The position numbers and the translations under genes are program-made. Positions 8,612 to 16,578 of a stretch of DNA of 64,000 nt are shown here, in pieces (the first letter of the stretch is position 1; every line of letters starts with the position of its first letter). The notes below the pieces were generated by a model. It did no database searches and had not been told where the DNA came from. It saw only the letters and a list, made by a program, of their open reading frames with translations. This stretch comes from Chloroflexota bacterium (GTDB lineage Bacteria > Chloroflexota > UBA4733), in the NCBI GenBank assembly GCA_023381895.1, contig JAMCTA010000032.1, positions 1 through 64,000 of the forward strand. Reading direction: 5' to 3'.

Positions 8612-9682
8612 GTGCAGGAACAGCGGCGTCGCCGTCCAACGCTGCGAGAGGTCGCAGAGCGCGCAGGGGTTTCCCTCGGCACTGCCTCGTATGTCTTCAC
8701 GCTCAAGGGTAGTGTCTCACAACGCACGCGCCGCGCTGTCGAGCAGGCGGCATTCGAGCTCGGCTACCTTCCCCATCCGCGGCTCAACGTCACCCAAACA
8801 CGTCAGATACGCACCATTGCCGTCGTCTCCCAACGCATCGCTCTCAGCGCCGGAATCAATCCCTTCTATTCACCCGTCCTGCACGGCGTCCAGCGGGCGT
8901 GTGCCGCCGCCGGCGCGACGATCGTGCCCACATTCCTCGACAAGGGGACGCTCCAGGATGTGCTTCCGCGAAGCGTCCGGCGTAAGGACATCCAGGGGCT
9001 CATCGTCTTGAGCTACACCCATCCGGAGATGCTTGCTGCGCTTGAGCAGCTGGAACTTCCTATTGTGCTCATCGATCACTTCGTCGAGCACCCGCATATC
9101 GATAGTGTGATGGCCGATGACGAGCAAGGCGGCTATCTGGCAACCCGCTTACTGATCGAGCGCTGCGACCTCCGTTCAGCGCCAGCTATGATCGCCGGGC
9201 CCGCTCACGTCTCTATCCAGCGCCGCTATGCCGGCTATCGAAGAGCGTTGAGCCAGTTCAATCTCCTCGCGAGTGAGCGTGTGATTCGTAGCAACCTGGA
9301 TCCCCAGAGCGGCTATGCGGCAATGAAAGAACTGCTCTCCTCTAGCTCTCCACCAGCCGGAGTCTTCTGTTGTAACGACGTCTCAGCGCTGGGAGCACTC
9401 AACGCCCTCTATGAGCGTGGCACCCGGGTACCCACCGACTGCGCTCTCGTTGGCTTCGATGACATCGACTACGCAGCACACAGCGTTCCGCCCCTCACCA
9501 CCATCCGGGTGGAGAAAGAAGTGCTCGGCTCGGAAGCTGTGCGCTATCTCCTCGACCGCATCGAGCGCCCCAACCTTCCCGCGCGTTATACGCGCATCGC
9601 CGTATCCGTCGTGGAGCGCCGTACCGTTCCATCTCAACCCGTCGATACTGCCACTGTGGCCCACGCAGCACCGCACGACTGA
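8612..9682 (+). CDS. LacI-family transcriptional regulator
   Basis: 356 residues starting at GTG, with GAGGAG seven bases upstream. The N-terminal helix-turn-helix reads PTLREVAERAGVSLGTASYV with the following hinge helix; the GTASYVFT stretch replaces the usual TVSRVLN, an atypical recognition helix. The rest is a periplasmic-binding-protein-like effector domain (IQGLIVLSY, VLIDHFVEHPHIDSVMADDEQGGYLATRLLI, GVFCCNDVSALGAL, CALVGFDDIDYA). It likely controls the preceding oxidoreductase and perhaps the convergent isomerase at 9790, in response to a sugar-like ligand. The operator could not be located with confidence. Confidence 0.93.
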   Translation: MQEQRRRRPTLREVAERAGVSLGTASYVFTLKGSVSQRTRRAVEQAAFELGYLPHPRLNVTQTRQIRTIAVVSQRIALSAGINPFYSPVLHGVQRACAAAGATIVPTFLDKGTLQDVLPRSVRRKDIQGLIVLSYTHPEMLAALEQLELPIVLIDHFVEHPHIDSVMADDEQGGYLATRLLIERCDLRSAPAMIAGPAHVSIQRRYAGYRRALSQFNLLASERVIRSNLDPQSGYAAMKELLSSSSPPAGVFCCNDVSALGALNALYERGTRVPTDCALVGFDDIDYAAHSVPPLTTIRVEKEVLGSEAVRYLLDRIERPNLPARYTRIAVSVVERRTVPSQPVDTATVAHAAPHD

Positions 9683-9765
9683 ACAGAGTGCCAAGGGGGG
9701 ATGCAGCGAAAATCGAAACAGCCGGCAGACGAGCCCCCGCCCACCACAGCAGGTGGATCTTAAGC

Positions 9766-9777
9766 GCCGGTACCGGC
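9766..9777. repeat. 12-bp perfect palindrome between convergent genes
   Basis: GCCGGTACCGGC lies between the end of the LacI-type gene and the end of the convergent isomerase gene. It is flanked by further short complementary words (GAGCC at 9731 and GGCTC at 9775; CCACC at 9741 and GGTGG at 9751). It could be part of a weak two-way terminator; there is no T tract. Confidence 0.3.
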
Positions 9778-9789
9778 TCGAGGTATTGA

Positions 9790-10641
9790 TTACAGCGCTG
9801 CACCACCGAGAAATTCCCGCACGTAGGCAGCACTAGCAGGAACTTCCTCCTCCGTCAGACTATGCATCACCAGGGCACCATCGTAGCCGCTCTGCCGGAG
9901 CAGCTTCACGTAGAGGGCGTAGTTCAGGACGCCAGTGCCTGCTGCAGGGCGCACGCATTCGCCGTCTCCACGGTCGGGACCACGCACGTCTTTAGCATGA
10001 GCGAGGACGATGTAGCTGCCCACCCGCTGAAAGATGTCCTCCAGCACCTCCTCCATTCGCGGCAGCATATTGGGATGGAAGTAGTTGGCGGGGTCCAAGA
10101 CCACACGCAGTCGCGATGATCCTATCTCTTCGATCAGACGTTGTGCTTTCTCCGCGGTATCTATCACGTTCACCACCTCTGGCTCGAAGGCAATAGTGAC
10201 GCCACGCGATTCGGCGATCGGCAGGAGCTGGGACAGCGCGTTGCGCAGGTCTTTCCAGGCGTCGGGGTTGGCATTGTCGGGATGATGGCGCCACATGTTG
10301 CTTGGGTGGCGCGTTCCAGTGCAGGCGGTGACGACGTCGCAACCCAGACCAGTACACCAGTCCAGCAGGGTGGGAAAGCGGATGATATGCTCGCGCAGAC
10401 GTCCCTGGTTGGGATCGATCATATTGAACGTGCCGGAAACGGCGGCGATAGTAATGCCCCGGCAGTCGAACACGGCCCGGATGCGCCGGCAGGTAGCGGC
10501 ATCAAAGGTCTCTGGGATCTCCTCCAGGCCGGCGGAGTCGAGGTTGAGCTGTACGGCGGCCAGACCATAGCCAGCGACCGCTTCGGCAACGGACTCGATG
10601 TTCGCGCGGTGCAGATGCTTGGTCATAATGCCGAGTCGCAT
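9790..10641 (-). CDS. Sugar phosphate isomerase/epimerase (AP-endonuclease-2-like TIM barrel)
   Basis: A 283-residue TIM barrel of the IolE/xylose-isomerase-like family. Likely metal ligands are Glu in VTIAFEPEVVNV, Asp in LRVVLDPANYFHPN and His in LAHAKDVRGP. The fourth ligand, normally Glu in the last strand, is not evident: the strand reads DGALVMHSL. That substitution makes the exact chemistry doubtful. It is convergent to the LacI-type regulator and opposite the oxidoreductase, consistent with one sugar or cyclitol pathway. The ATG is preceded by an AT-rich CATAATAATTTTC and a GAAAGG further up, so the leader may be very short. Confidence 0.85.
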   Translation of the reverse strand: MRLGIMTKHLHRANIESVAEAVAGYGLAAVQLNLDSAGLEEIPETFDAATCRRIRAVFDCRGITIAAVSGTFNMIDPNQGRLREHIIRFPTLLDWCTGLGCDVVTACTGTRHPSNMWRHHPDNANPDAWKDLRNALSQLLPIAESRGVTIAFEPEVVNVIDTAEKAQRLIEEIGSSRLRVVLDPANYFHPNMLPRMEEVLEDIFQRVGSYIVLAHAKDVRGPDRGDGECVRPAAGTGVLNYALYVKLLRQSGYDGALVMHSLTEEEVPASAAYVREFLGGAAL

Positions 10642-10755
10642 GAAAATTATTATGCCTTTCCATCGGGCCGTCCCGGCGCCGAGCGCAGCGATTGTAGCAG
10701 TAAAGCGTCGCTCCGACTCATAACATACGAGGAGGTAGATCCGGAGACTGCACGC

Positions 10756-11436
10756 TTAGGGGCGCGGTTGGCTACCCGGTACGTCGCGAGGCTCGATGAA
10801 GCACGACGTCACCTGATACACCACCCGCTCGGCAATATTAGCAGTGCGATCGCCCATCCTCTCCAGATTGTGAGCAACCCACGATAAATAGGTGTCGAAA
10901 GTCGCTCCGTTATGCTGCACCTGGAGATCCGCCAAGAGCTCCTGCAGCACTGTCTGGTAGAGCTGGTTGACGGTTTGATCCCAAGCTATCGCCTGCTTCG
11001 CCAGCTCGACATCGGACGCACCGTACGCCGTGAGGCTCAGCCTAAGCTGCTCGTCGCAATCCCATGCCAACTGGAAGAGTCCTGCGGGAGCTGCTGCGGG
11101 AGGGAGTTGCGCAACGCATGCGCTGATCCGGCCGATACCCGCCGCATAATCCCCGACACGCTCGAGCTCACTCGCAATTGCCATAGCCGCCGTGATTGCT
11201 CGAAGATCGCTGGCCACCGGCGCTTGGGTGGCCAGCAACCGTAGGGACTCTTGCTCGATGCGTATCCGCCGCTCATTGATATTCGCCTCGTGCTCATCAA
11301 CCATGCTCAACAGTGTCTGATCCCGGTGTTGAAGAGAACGAAGCGCCCGCGCCACGTTCTGGCGCACCTCACCACCCATGAGCAAGACCTCGTTGTGCAG
11401 AGCCGTCAACTGGTGAGCAAATGCCTCGCGAGGCAC
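10756..11436 (-). CDS. phoU: Phosphate-specific transport accessory protein PhoU
   Basis: 226 residues, two three-helix PhoU repeats. The metal-binding E-x3-D motifs are visible: ASELERVGDYAAGI in the first repeat and HNLERMGDRTANIAERVVY in the second. PhoU links the Pst transporter to the PhoR kinase and holds the Pho response off when phosphate is plentiful. It is the last gene of the minus-strand pst run, 57 bases after pstA, the usual position. The C-terminal 15 residues beyond the last helix are not conserved. Confidence 0.95.
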   Translation of the reverse strand: MPREAFAHQLTALHNEVLLMGGEVRQNVARALRSLQHRDQTLLSMVDEHEANINERRIRIEQESLRLLATQAPVASDLRAITAAMAIASELERVGDYAAGIGRISACVAQLPPAAAPAGLFQLAWDCDEQLRLSLTAYGASDVELAKQAIAWDQTVNQLYQTVLQELLADLQVQHNGATFDTYLSWVAHNLERMGDRTANIAERVVYQVTSCFIEPRDVPGSQPRP

Positions 11437-11493
11437 GGAACTCTCTCCCTTCTTCCCAGAGAGACGTCAGCCACGCACGCTAGGAGGCGGCCA

Positions 11494-12345
11494 CTAGGCC
11501 TGCATCCGTGTCGTGAATCGACGCGACTGCCAGGACATGAGCCGTGAAGCGAGGATAAGCACGAGGAGCAATATGATAAGAGACAGGGCAGCGCTGTTCG
11601 CAAGCGCATGCGACTGCGCGAAGGGCTGGTTGGTATAGGCCCATACCACGTAGGTGAGATAAGCGATAGGTTGATGGGTGAGTTGGTGGGGAGGAAGAGC
11701 ATTGGTCCAACCTGCAGTGTAAATCAGCGGGGCAGTCTCTCCCATCGCAATCGCCAGTGCGACGACTAGACCTGTCAACACCCCTGGGATGGCTGGGGGG
11801 AGCAGCACTTTCTGCAGCCCTACCACACGCGGTAACCCCAAAGCGACGTACGCCTCACGGTACGTGTTAGGAATCTGGCGAAAGGACACCTCAGTCGTCT
11901 TCATAATGTACGGCGTGATCATGATGCTCAGCGCGAGCACACCAGCAAGCATAGAAAATCCCCACCCCAGCGTGATCGCCAGTGCGACGTAGCCCACATA
12001 GCCGATGACGATGGATGGTATTCCCGCCAGTACCTCTGAGAAGAAGCGTAAGAACACTCCTGTCCGCTGGCCAGAGAGCTCCGCTAGATAGATGCCACCG
12101 AGAACTCCTACGAAACCTGCTACGACAACCGTCCCCACGATGAGCACGACCGTCCCCAGGATGGCGTTCTGCAGACCGCCGGCAACTCCATGGGTCGGCG
12201 TAGTCAGCAACTTCCAGGACCAGCTCGGAGCGCTCTGCACCACGATTCCAACGATGATATCAATGGTAGGGATGATCACGAGGAGTAAGGCCAAGCCGCA
12301 CAGAGCCCACACCAAGGCATTGCTCAGTCGCCGTGACAAGCTCAT
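11494..12345 (-). CDS. pstA: Phosphate ABC transporter permease PstA
   Basis: 283 residues with six predicted membrane helices. The binding-protein-dependent permease (EAA) loop is seen as EVSFRQIPNTYREAYVALGLPRVVGLQKVLLPPAIPG. Typical PstA segments GGIYLAELSG, FFSEVLAGIPSIVIGYVGY and AMGETAPLIYTAG are present. It pairs with PstC to form the channel for inorganic phosphate. Only two bases separate its start from the pstC stop, indicating tight coupling. Confidence 0.96.
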   Translation of the reverse strand: MSLSRRLSNALVWALCGLALLLVIIPTIDIIVGIVVQSAPSWSWKLLTTPTHGVAGGLQNAILGTVVLIVGTVVVAGFVGVLGGIYLAELSGQRTGVFLRFFSEVLAGIPSIVIGYVGYVALAITLGWGFSMLAGVLALSIMITPYIMKTTEVSFRQIPNTYREAYVALGLPRVVGLQKVLLPPAIPGVLTGLVVALAIAMGETAPLIYTAGWTNALPPHQLTHQPIAYLTYVVWAYTNQPFAQSHALANSAALSLIILLLVLILASRLMSWQSRRFTTRMQA

Positions 12346-12347
12346 GG

Positions 12348-13418
12348 CTAGATTCCCCTTCCGACCGGTAGTGCCGTGCCACCGGCCCGCCGCAAGATCA
12401 CCCGCGCCAGGATGTTAGAACCAAAGGTGATGAGGAACAGCAGCAAACCCGCTTCCGCCAGCGCGCTCTGTGCCAGACCTGTTGGATCGGTCAAGGCGCT
12501 ATCCAGCAGTGCCACAATGGTGGCCGCGATGGTGCTGACTGGACCGTAAATGTTGCTGGGAATGGTGTTTGCCGCAGACCCACTCACCATCAGCACGGCC
12601 ATGGTTTCGCCGAGCGCTCGCGCCCATCCGAGAATGCAGGCTCCAAAAATGCCAGCCCGTATCCAAGGGAGGCTCACCAGCCGGGCCGTCTCCCAACCTG
12701 TGAAGCCGAGTGCGAGAGCACCCTCGCGTGTGGGCGGTGGCACTTGGGTCAGTAGGTCCCGTGTCGTTGCCGCAACGATCGGAATAATCATCACGGCGAG
12801 CACGATTCCCGACGTGAGCAACCCTAGCCCACTGCCTGTCTGACCACCTAAAAAGGGAATGAAACCAAGCACGCGCGCGAGTGTGGGATATGTGTAATGG
12901 GCGAGAAACGGCCCGAGAACGATGAGCCCCCATAACCCGTACACCACGCTCGGAAAGCCGGCCAGCAGCTCGAGGGCGACGGAGAACGGTACGTTCCAGC
13001 TCCGCGGCAAGCGCTCAACAATGACCAGAGCACTCGCCACTGCAATGGGAACACCAATGACCAGAGCAATAATGGACGAAAGCAGCGTACCCAAGACGAG
13101 GGGAAGCGCCCCATACGACGCACCTTGGGCAGCCTTCACTCCGTTGCGGACCGTGGTCGTCGAGACGTAGAGATTGCCAAGGTTCCACTCTGTGCCCGTC
13201 AGAAAGTGGAGGCCATTGTAGAGCACCGAGGGAAACGCTGAGTGAACGAGAAACACGATGATGAGGAGCAAGGCGACCGTAGGCAGCACCGCACCGATCC
13301 AGCCGGCTGCCACCAGCGCTCGATCCAGCATCAAGACGACATCTAACTCGCGGGCAGTTGCGGCTGCCTTGACAAGCGAACCGGACTCCGCGGCTGATTC
13401 TCGCCGCATCGTACCCAT
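12348..13418 (-). CDS. pstC: Phosphate ABC transporter permease PstC
   Basis: About 356 residues, six membrane helices. It shows LAGFPSVVYGLWG and the coupling loop EGALALGFTGWETARLVSLPWIRAGIF, then ARALGETMAVLMVSG, all characteristic of PstC. The frame is open upstream to 13508, overlapping the end of pstS, but ATG 13418 (or 13409) follows GAGGAGAGG and is the likelier start. That leaves a 73-base gap after pstS containing an inverted repeat. Membrane partner of PstA. Confidence 0.95.
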   Translation of the reverse strand: MGTMRRESAAESGSLVKAAATARELDVVLMLDRALVAAGWIGAVLPTVALLLIIVFLVHSAFPSVLYNGLHFLTGTEWNLGNLYVSTTTVRNGVKAAQGASYGALPLVLGTLLSSIIALVIGVPIAVASALVIVERLPRSWNVPFSVALELLAGFPSVVYGLWGLIVLGPFLAHYTYPTLARVLGFIPFLGGQTGSGLGLLTSGIVLAVMIIPIVAATTRDLLTQVPPPTREGALALGFTGWETARLVSLPWIRAGIFGACILGWARALGETMAVLMVSGSAANTIPSNIYGPVSTIAATIVALLDSALTDPTGLAQSALAEAGLLLFLITFGSNILARVILRRAGGTALPVGRGI

Positions 13419-13440
13419 CCTCTCCTCGTTTCCCAGCAAC

Positions 13441-13483
13441 GCAGTCTGGGAGACGGTCGCGAAGCTCCGTCCCCCCAGACTGC
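13441..13483 (-). promoter_or_regulatory. Inverted repeat in the pstS-pstC gap
   Basis: GCAGTCTGGG (13441-13450) pairs exactly with CCCAGACTGC (13474-13483). The stem continues inward with GACGG/CCGTC after a small bulge. In the minus-strand transcript it falls between the pstS stop and the pstC ribosome site, with no T tract. It fits an RNA structure that shields pstS mRNA or reduces readthrough, raising binding protein over permease. Confidence 0.6.
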
Positions 13484-13491
13484 TCGCCGAG

Positions 13492-14688
13492 CTACTGGAT
13501 CTCGGCAACCAGCTTCAGCGACTTTGTCCGAATATCGCTCGGGAGCGCGATGAAGTGCACCTGGCTCAGGAACTGGCTGGCACTGCCGTCAGTAGGAGAC
13601 AAGCCCCACGTCAGCAGCGTCCGGATCGCTAGCGCCGTGTTGGCATCCGGCTGCTGCGGCTTGATGAGCAAGTACTCATAGTTGATGATCGGATAGGAGG
13701 TGTCACCCGGTGCGAAGATCAGTGAGATTCGCATATCATCGGGGGTCTTCGGCGCAAGCTGCGCAGCTGCTGCACTGATGGTGCCATTGTCAGGCAGCAA
13801 GTACTTCCCTGCCTGGTTCTTCAGCATTGCTTCTCCAAGCCCTTGCTTCGTCGCCTCGTCGAGGAAGCTGATACCCACATAGCCAATGCTGTACTTCGTC
13901 TGAGCCAGGGTCTGAACGACCCCCGCATTCCCATTGGCGCCAAGTGCTCCCTGGACAGGTGGCCAGCTCACCGAGGTGCCGAAGCCCACCGCACTCTTCC
14001 ACGCACCATCGGTGTCGCTCAGATACTGTGTGAAGATAAAGGTATCACCGCTACCATCGGTACGGTGCACCGGCACGATCTTCTCGTGCGGCAGTTTTAC
14101 ACCGGAATTCTGCCCTGCGATGGCCGCATCGTCCCAGTACTGAACCTTCCCAGTGTAGATCCCTGCCAGCGCTGGACCATCGATGTTCAGATGACCACTC
14201 ACACCTGGGAGGTTGTAGTTGATCTGCTGGGCGGAAATTGCCACTGGGATGTTGAGAATGCCGCCTTGTACCCGCTTGACTTGGGCATCCGACATGTAGG
14301 CATCGGACGCCCCGATTTGCACGGCCCCAGCACTGGCCTGGGAAATCCCCGTGCCACTACCTGTACTCTGCGGCTGCAGGGAGATATTGGAGTACTTCTT
14401 GTGAATCTCCGGTGCCCAGAGGTTCATCAAGGGATAGAGCAACGACGATCCAGATTCCAGCAGCGTCACGGACTTGGTCGGATTGCCCGTCGCTATTGAA
14501 GGAGCAGCCGTGCTACTACCCAGCGTCGATGTAGACGAGCTCGAGGACGGTGACGTGCTCGTTACGGAGGAAGTAGCTGCTGAAGCGGATGCTGACGTCG
14601 ACCCGGTGCTACTGCCTCCGCAGGCCGCGAGCAAGACAGAGCTGCTCGCTAGCGCCAGCAGCAGTCGGCGGCGTGTCATCACGGTCAT
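13492..14688 (-). CDS. pstS: Phosphate-binding lipoprotein PstS
   Basis: About 398 residues. The N-terminus has an arginine-rich start and a lipobox (SVLLAACGG, Cys at about 23), then a Ser/Thr-rich linker of about 50 residues. The binding domain contains the phosphate-contact segments GSSLLYPLMNLW, STGSGTGISQASAGAVQIGASDAYM and VHRTDGSGDTFIFTQYLS. ATG 14688 is chosen because AAAGGG lies seven bases before it; an upstream in-frame ATG exists at 14715. It delivers phosphate to PstCA. The gene follows pstB and precedes pstC, an unusual order. Confidence 0.96.
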   Translation of the reverse strand: MTVMTRRRLLLALASSSVLLAACGGSSTGSTSASASAATSSVTSTSPSSSSSTSTLGSSTAAPSIATGNPTKSVTLLESGSSLLYPLMNLWAPEIHKKYSNISLQPQSTGSGTGISQASAGAVQIGASDAYMSDAQVKRVQGGILNIPVAISAQQINYNLPGVSGHLNIDGPALAGIYTGKVQYWDDAAIAGQNSGVKLPHEKIVPVHRTDGSGDTFIFTQYLSDTDGAWKSAVGFGTSVSWPPVQGALGANGNAGVVQTLAQTKYSIGYVGISFLDEATKQGLGEAMLKNQAGKYLLPDNGTISAAAAQLAPKTPDDMRISLIFAPGDTSYPIINYEYLLIKPQQPDANTALAIRTLLTWGLSPTDGSASQFLSQVHFIALPSDIRTKSLKLVAEIQ

Positions 14689-14780
14689 CGGGAACCCTTT
14701 CTCTAGAGAAGTCACACTGCGGAGAGATCACCCTCCGTCTCATCGCAGGTCTTCACCTCAGCCTCGCGCGCGGCAGAGAT

Positions 14781-15605
14781 TCAGCCCATGCGCCCTGTTA
14801 CGTACGCCTCTGTGCGCGCATCTCGAGGACGTACAAAGACTTGGTCTTTGTCTCCAACTTCAACAAGCGATCCGGCATAGAGGAACATCACACGGTCCCC
14901 CACGCGTGATGCCTGTTGGAGGTTGTGCGTGACGATCACGACGGTGGTCCGCAACTTGAGATACAGGAGCAGCTCCTCAATACGCTGCGTCGAGATGGGA
15001 TCGAGCGACGACGTCGGCTCGTCCATCAGCACGACCTCTGGACGCACCGACAAGGTGCGCGCGATGCACAACAGTTGCTGTTGCCCACCGGAGAGGCCAA
15101 ATGGTGAACCGTGGAGCTTGTCTTTGACCCCGTCCCACAGACCCACCTCCCGAAGAAGCCGCTCAACCTCATTGCCCACCTGCCCTCTGGGCACGATGCG
15201 ATGGATACGTATCGGCAAGGCAATATTCTCGAAGATGCTCTGCGGAAAAGGGTTGGGCCGCTGAAAGACCATGCCAACACGGCGGCGATACTCCCGGACA
15301 TCGATCCTCGCCTGGTATACATCCTGCCCATCAAGCAACACGGCGCCTTCGTGGCGAAATCCGGGGACATCATCGTTCAAGCGGTTGACGGTGCGGATCC
15401 AGGTGCTCTTTCCACAGCCGGTTGGGCCGATGAGTGCTGTGATCCGGTGCTCGGGAACCTCCACAGAGATACTATGGAGCACTTCGCGAACTCCAAACCA
15501 CACCTTCAAGTCCCGCGTAGCGAGCTTCGTTTGCTGTCCGCTCGGTTGACCCACCCCATCGCGACGGTTCACATCGTCAAGAAGATTCGCGTCAACCACA
15601 GCCAC
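14781..15605 (-). CDS. pstB: Phosphate ABC transporter ATPase PstB
   Basis: About 274 residues. Walker A is GPTGCGKST, the Q loop is QRPNPFPQSIFENIALP (the PNPFP form is typical of PstB), the signature is LSGGQQQL and Walker B is VVLMDEPTSSLDP with the H loop VTHNLQQA. GTG 15605 has AAAGGTGAGG five bases upstream, so I prefer it to the ATG at 15653, whose first 16 residues are unlike the family. It is the first gene of the minus-strand pst run; in most bacteria it comes after pstA. About 280 bases of shared control region separate it from the divergent phoB-like gene. Confidence 0.95.
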   Translation of the reverse strand: MAVVDANLLDDVNRRDGVGQPSGQQTKLATRDLKVWFGVREVLHSISVEVPEHRITALIGPTGCGKSTWIRTVNRLNDDVPGFRHEGAVLLDGQDVYQARIDVREYRRRVGMVFQRPNPFPQSIFENIALPIRIHRIVPRGQVGNEVERLLREVGLWDGVKDKLHGSPFGLSGGQQQLLCIARTLSVRPEVVLMDEPTSSLDPISTQRIEELLLYLKLRTTVVIVTHNLQQASRVGDRVMFLYAGSLVEVGDKDQVFVRPRDARTEAYVTGRMG

Positions 15606-15659
15606 GTCTACCTCACCTTTCGGCGGCGCCCATACCACCAAACATATGCACACGCGCCT

Positions 15660-15811
15660 GTGACACCATAAACTTAGGAGTAGTGACTTAAATCCACACT
15701 AAAGAGCCTGTCCGCTTCTGCACTCCCGCAACGTTCCTAACTGACACATAGTGAGGTAGATTGGGGCTCGCACCTTAAATGTGACCGAATTCCGCGCAGT
15801 CAAAAGTGACC
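15660..15811. promoter_or_regulatory. Possible Pho-type repeats in the pst / phoB divergent region
   Basis: The word GTGAC occurs four times on the plus strand between the two divergent operons (15660, 15683, 15781 and 15806), spaced 23 and 25 bases within each pair. CTTAAAT occurs twice, at 15687 and 15774, next to a GTGAC each time. Repeats of this kind are expected of PhoB-type binding sites, but they do not match the E. coli Pho box, so this is a candidate only. Confidence 0.35.
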
Positions 15812-15886
15812 TGGAGCTGCAATACCATCGAACGCTGGGGCGCTGCAGTGTTAGACTCCCGCCGGTTAACAACAGGGGGTTGGAAC

Positions 15887-16576
15887 GTGGCAAAAGGCGA
15901 ACGTGTCTTGCTCGTGGAAGATGAGCCTGCCTTTGTCGCAACACTGCGCTTTCAGCTCCAGCGGGAGGGCTATGAGGTGCGCGTCGCTCCCGACGGGCCA
16001 TCGGCACTCGCGGCCTTCGCGCGAGTGCGGCCGGACCTTGTGTTGCTCGACCTCATCCTCCCTGGAATGGGTGGCATGGAAGTTTGCCGGCAGATCAGGC
16101 AACAATCGAGTGTGCCGATCATCATGCTGACGGCTCGGACTGCTGTCGGCGACAAGGTGGCCGGGCTCGAAGTAGGCGCCGATGACTACATCACCAAGCC
16201 AGTCCAGCTCCCCGAGCTCCTCGCCCGGATCAAGGCTGCGCTGCGGCGAGCACACCTTGCAGCCGACCCGACCGGCACCGTCCTCAGTGTCGGCAATTTG
16301 CGGATAGACTTGGGAAGGCATGCAGTGCTGGTCGGAGATCGCGAAGTGCAGCTCCGGGCAAAGGAGTTTAGTCTGTTGACGTTCCTGGCACGAAACGCCG
16401 GACAGGTGGTCACCCGCGAGCAGATTATGCGCCGCGTCTGGGGTTCCGAAGACGTCGAGGACAGCCGCACAGTGGATGTTCACATTCGCTGGCTGCGTGA
16501 GAAAATTGAAGAGGAGCCGAGTAAACCTCGCCTCCTCCAAACGGTAAGAAACGTTGGCTATCGCCTCGCGGGCTAG
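15887..16576 (+). CDS. phoB: PhoB-type phosphate response regulator
   Basis: About 229 residues. The receiver domain has EDEP acidic residues, phosphoacceptor Asp 55 in LLDLILPG, and the TKP lysine in YITKPVQ; the effector is an OmpR-type winged helix (RAKEFSLLTFLARNAGQVVTREQIMRRVWG, then VDVHIRWLREKI and TVRNVGYRL). The GTG at 15887 is chosen because receiver homology begins right after it and AGGGGGTTGG precedes it; the open frame reaches back to 15806. It diverges from pstB and is followed at 2 bases by a PhoR-like kinase, hence the assignment to the phosphate response. Confidence 0.9.
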   Translation: MAKGERVLLVEDEPAFVATLRFQLQREGYEVRVAPDGPSALAAFARVRPDLVLLDLILPGMGGMEVCRQIRQQSSVPIIMLTARTAVGDKVAGLEVGADDYITKPVQLPELLARIKAALRRAHLAADPTGTVLSVGNLRIDLGRHAVLVGDREVQLRAKEFSLLTFLARNAGQVVTREQIMRRVWGSEDVEDSRTVDVHIRWLREKIEEEPSKPRLLQTVRNVGYRLAG

Positions 16577-16578
16577 AA

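Noticed and set aside
13843..14499. 218-residue plus-strand frame opposite pstS
   Set aside because: Antisense to a clear binding protein; product looks random.
15866..16540. 224-residue minus-strand frame opposite the phoB-like gene
   Set aside because: Antisense to a fully conserved response regulator; no start signal.
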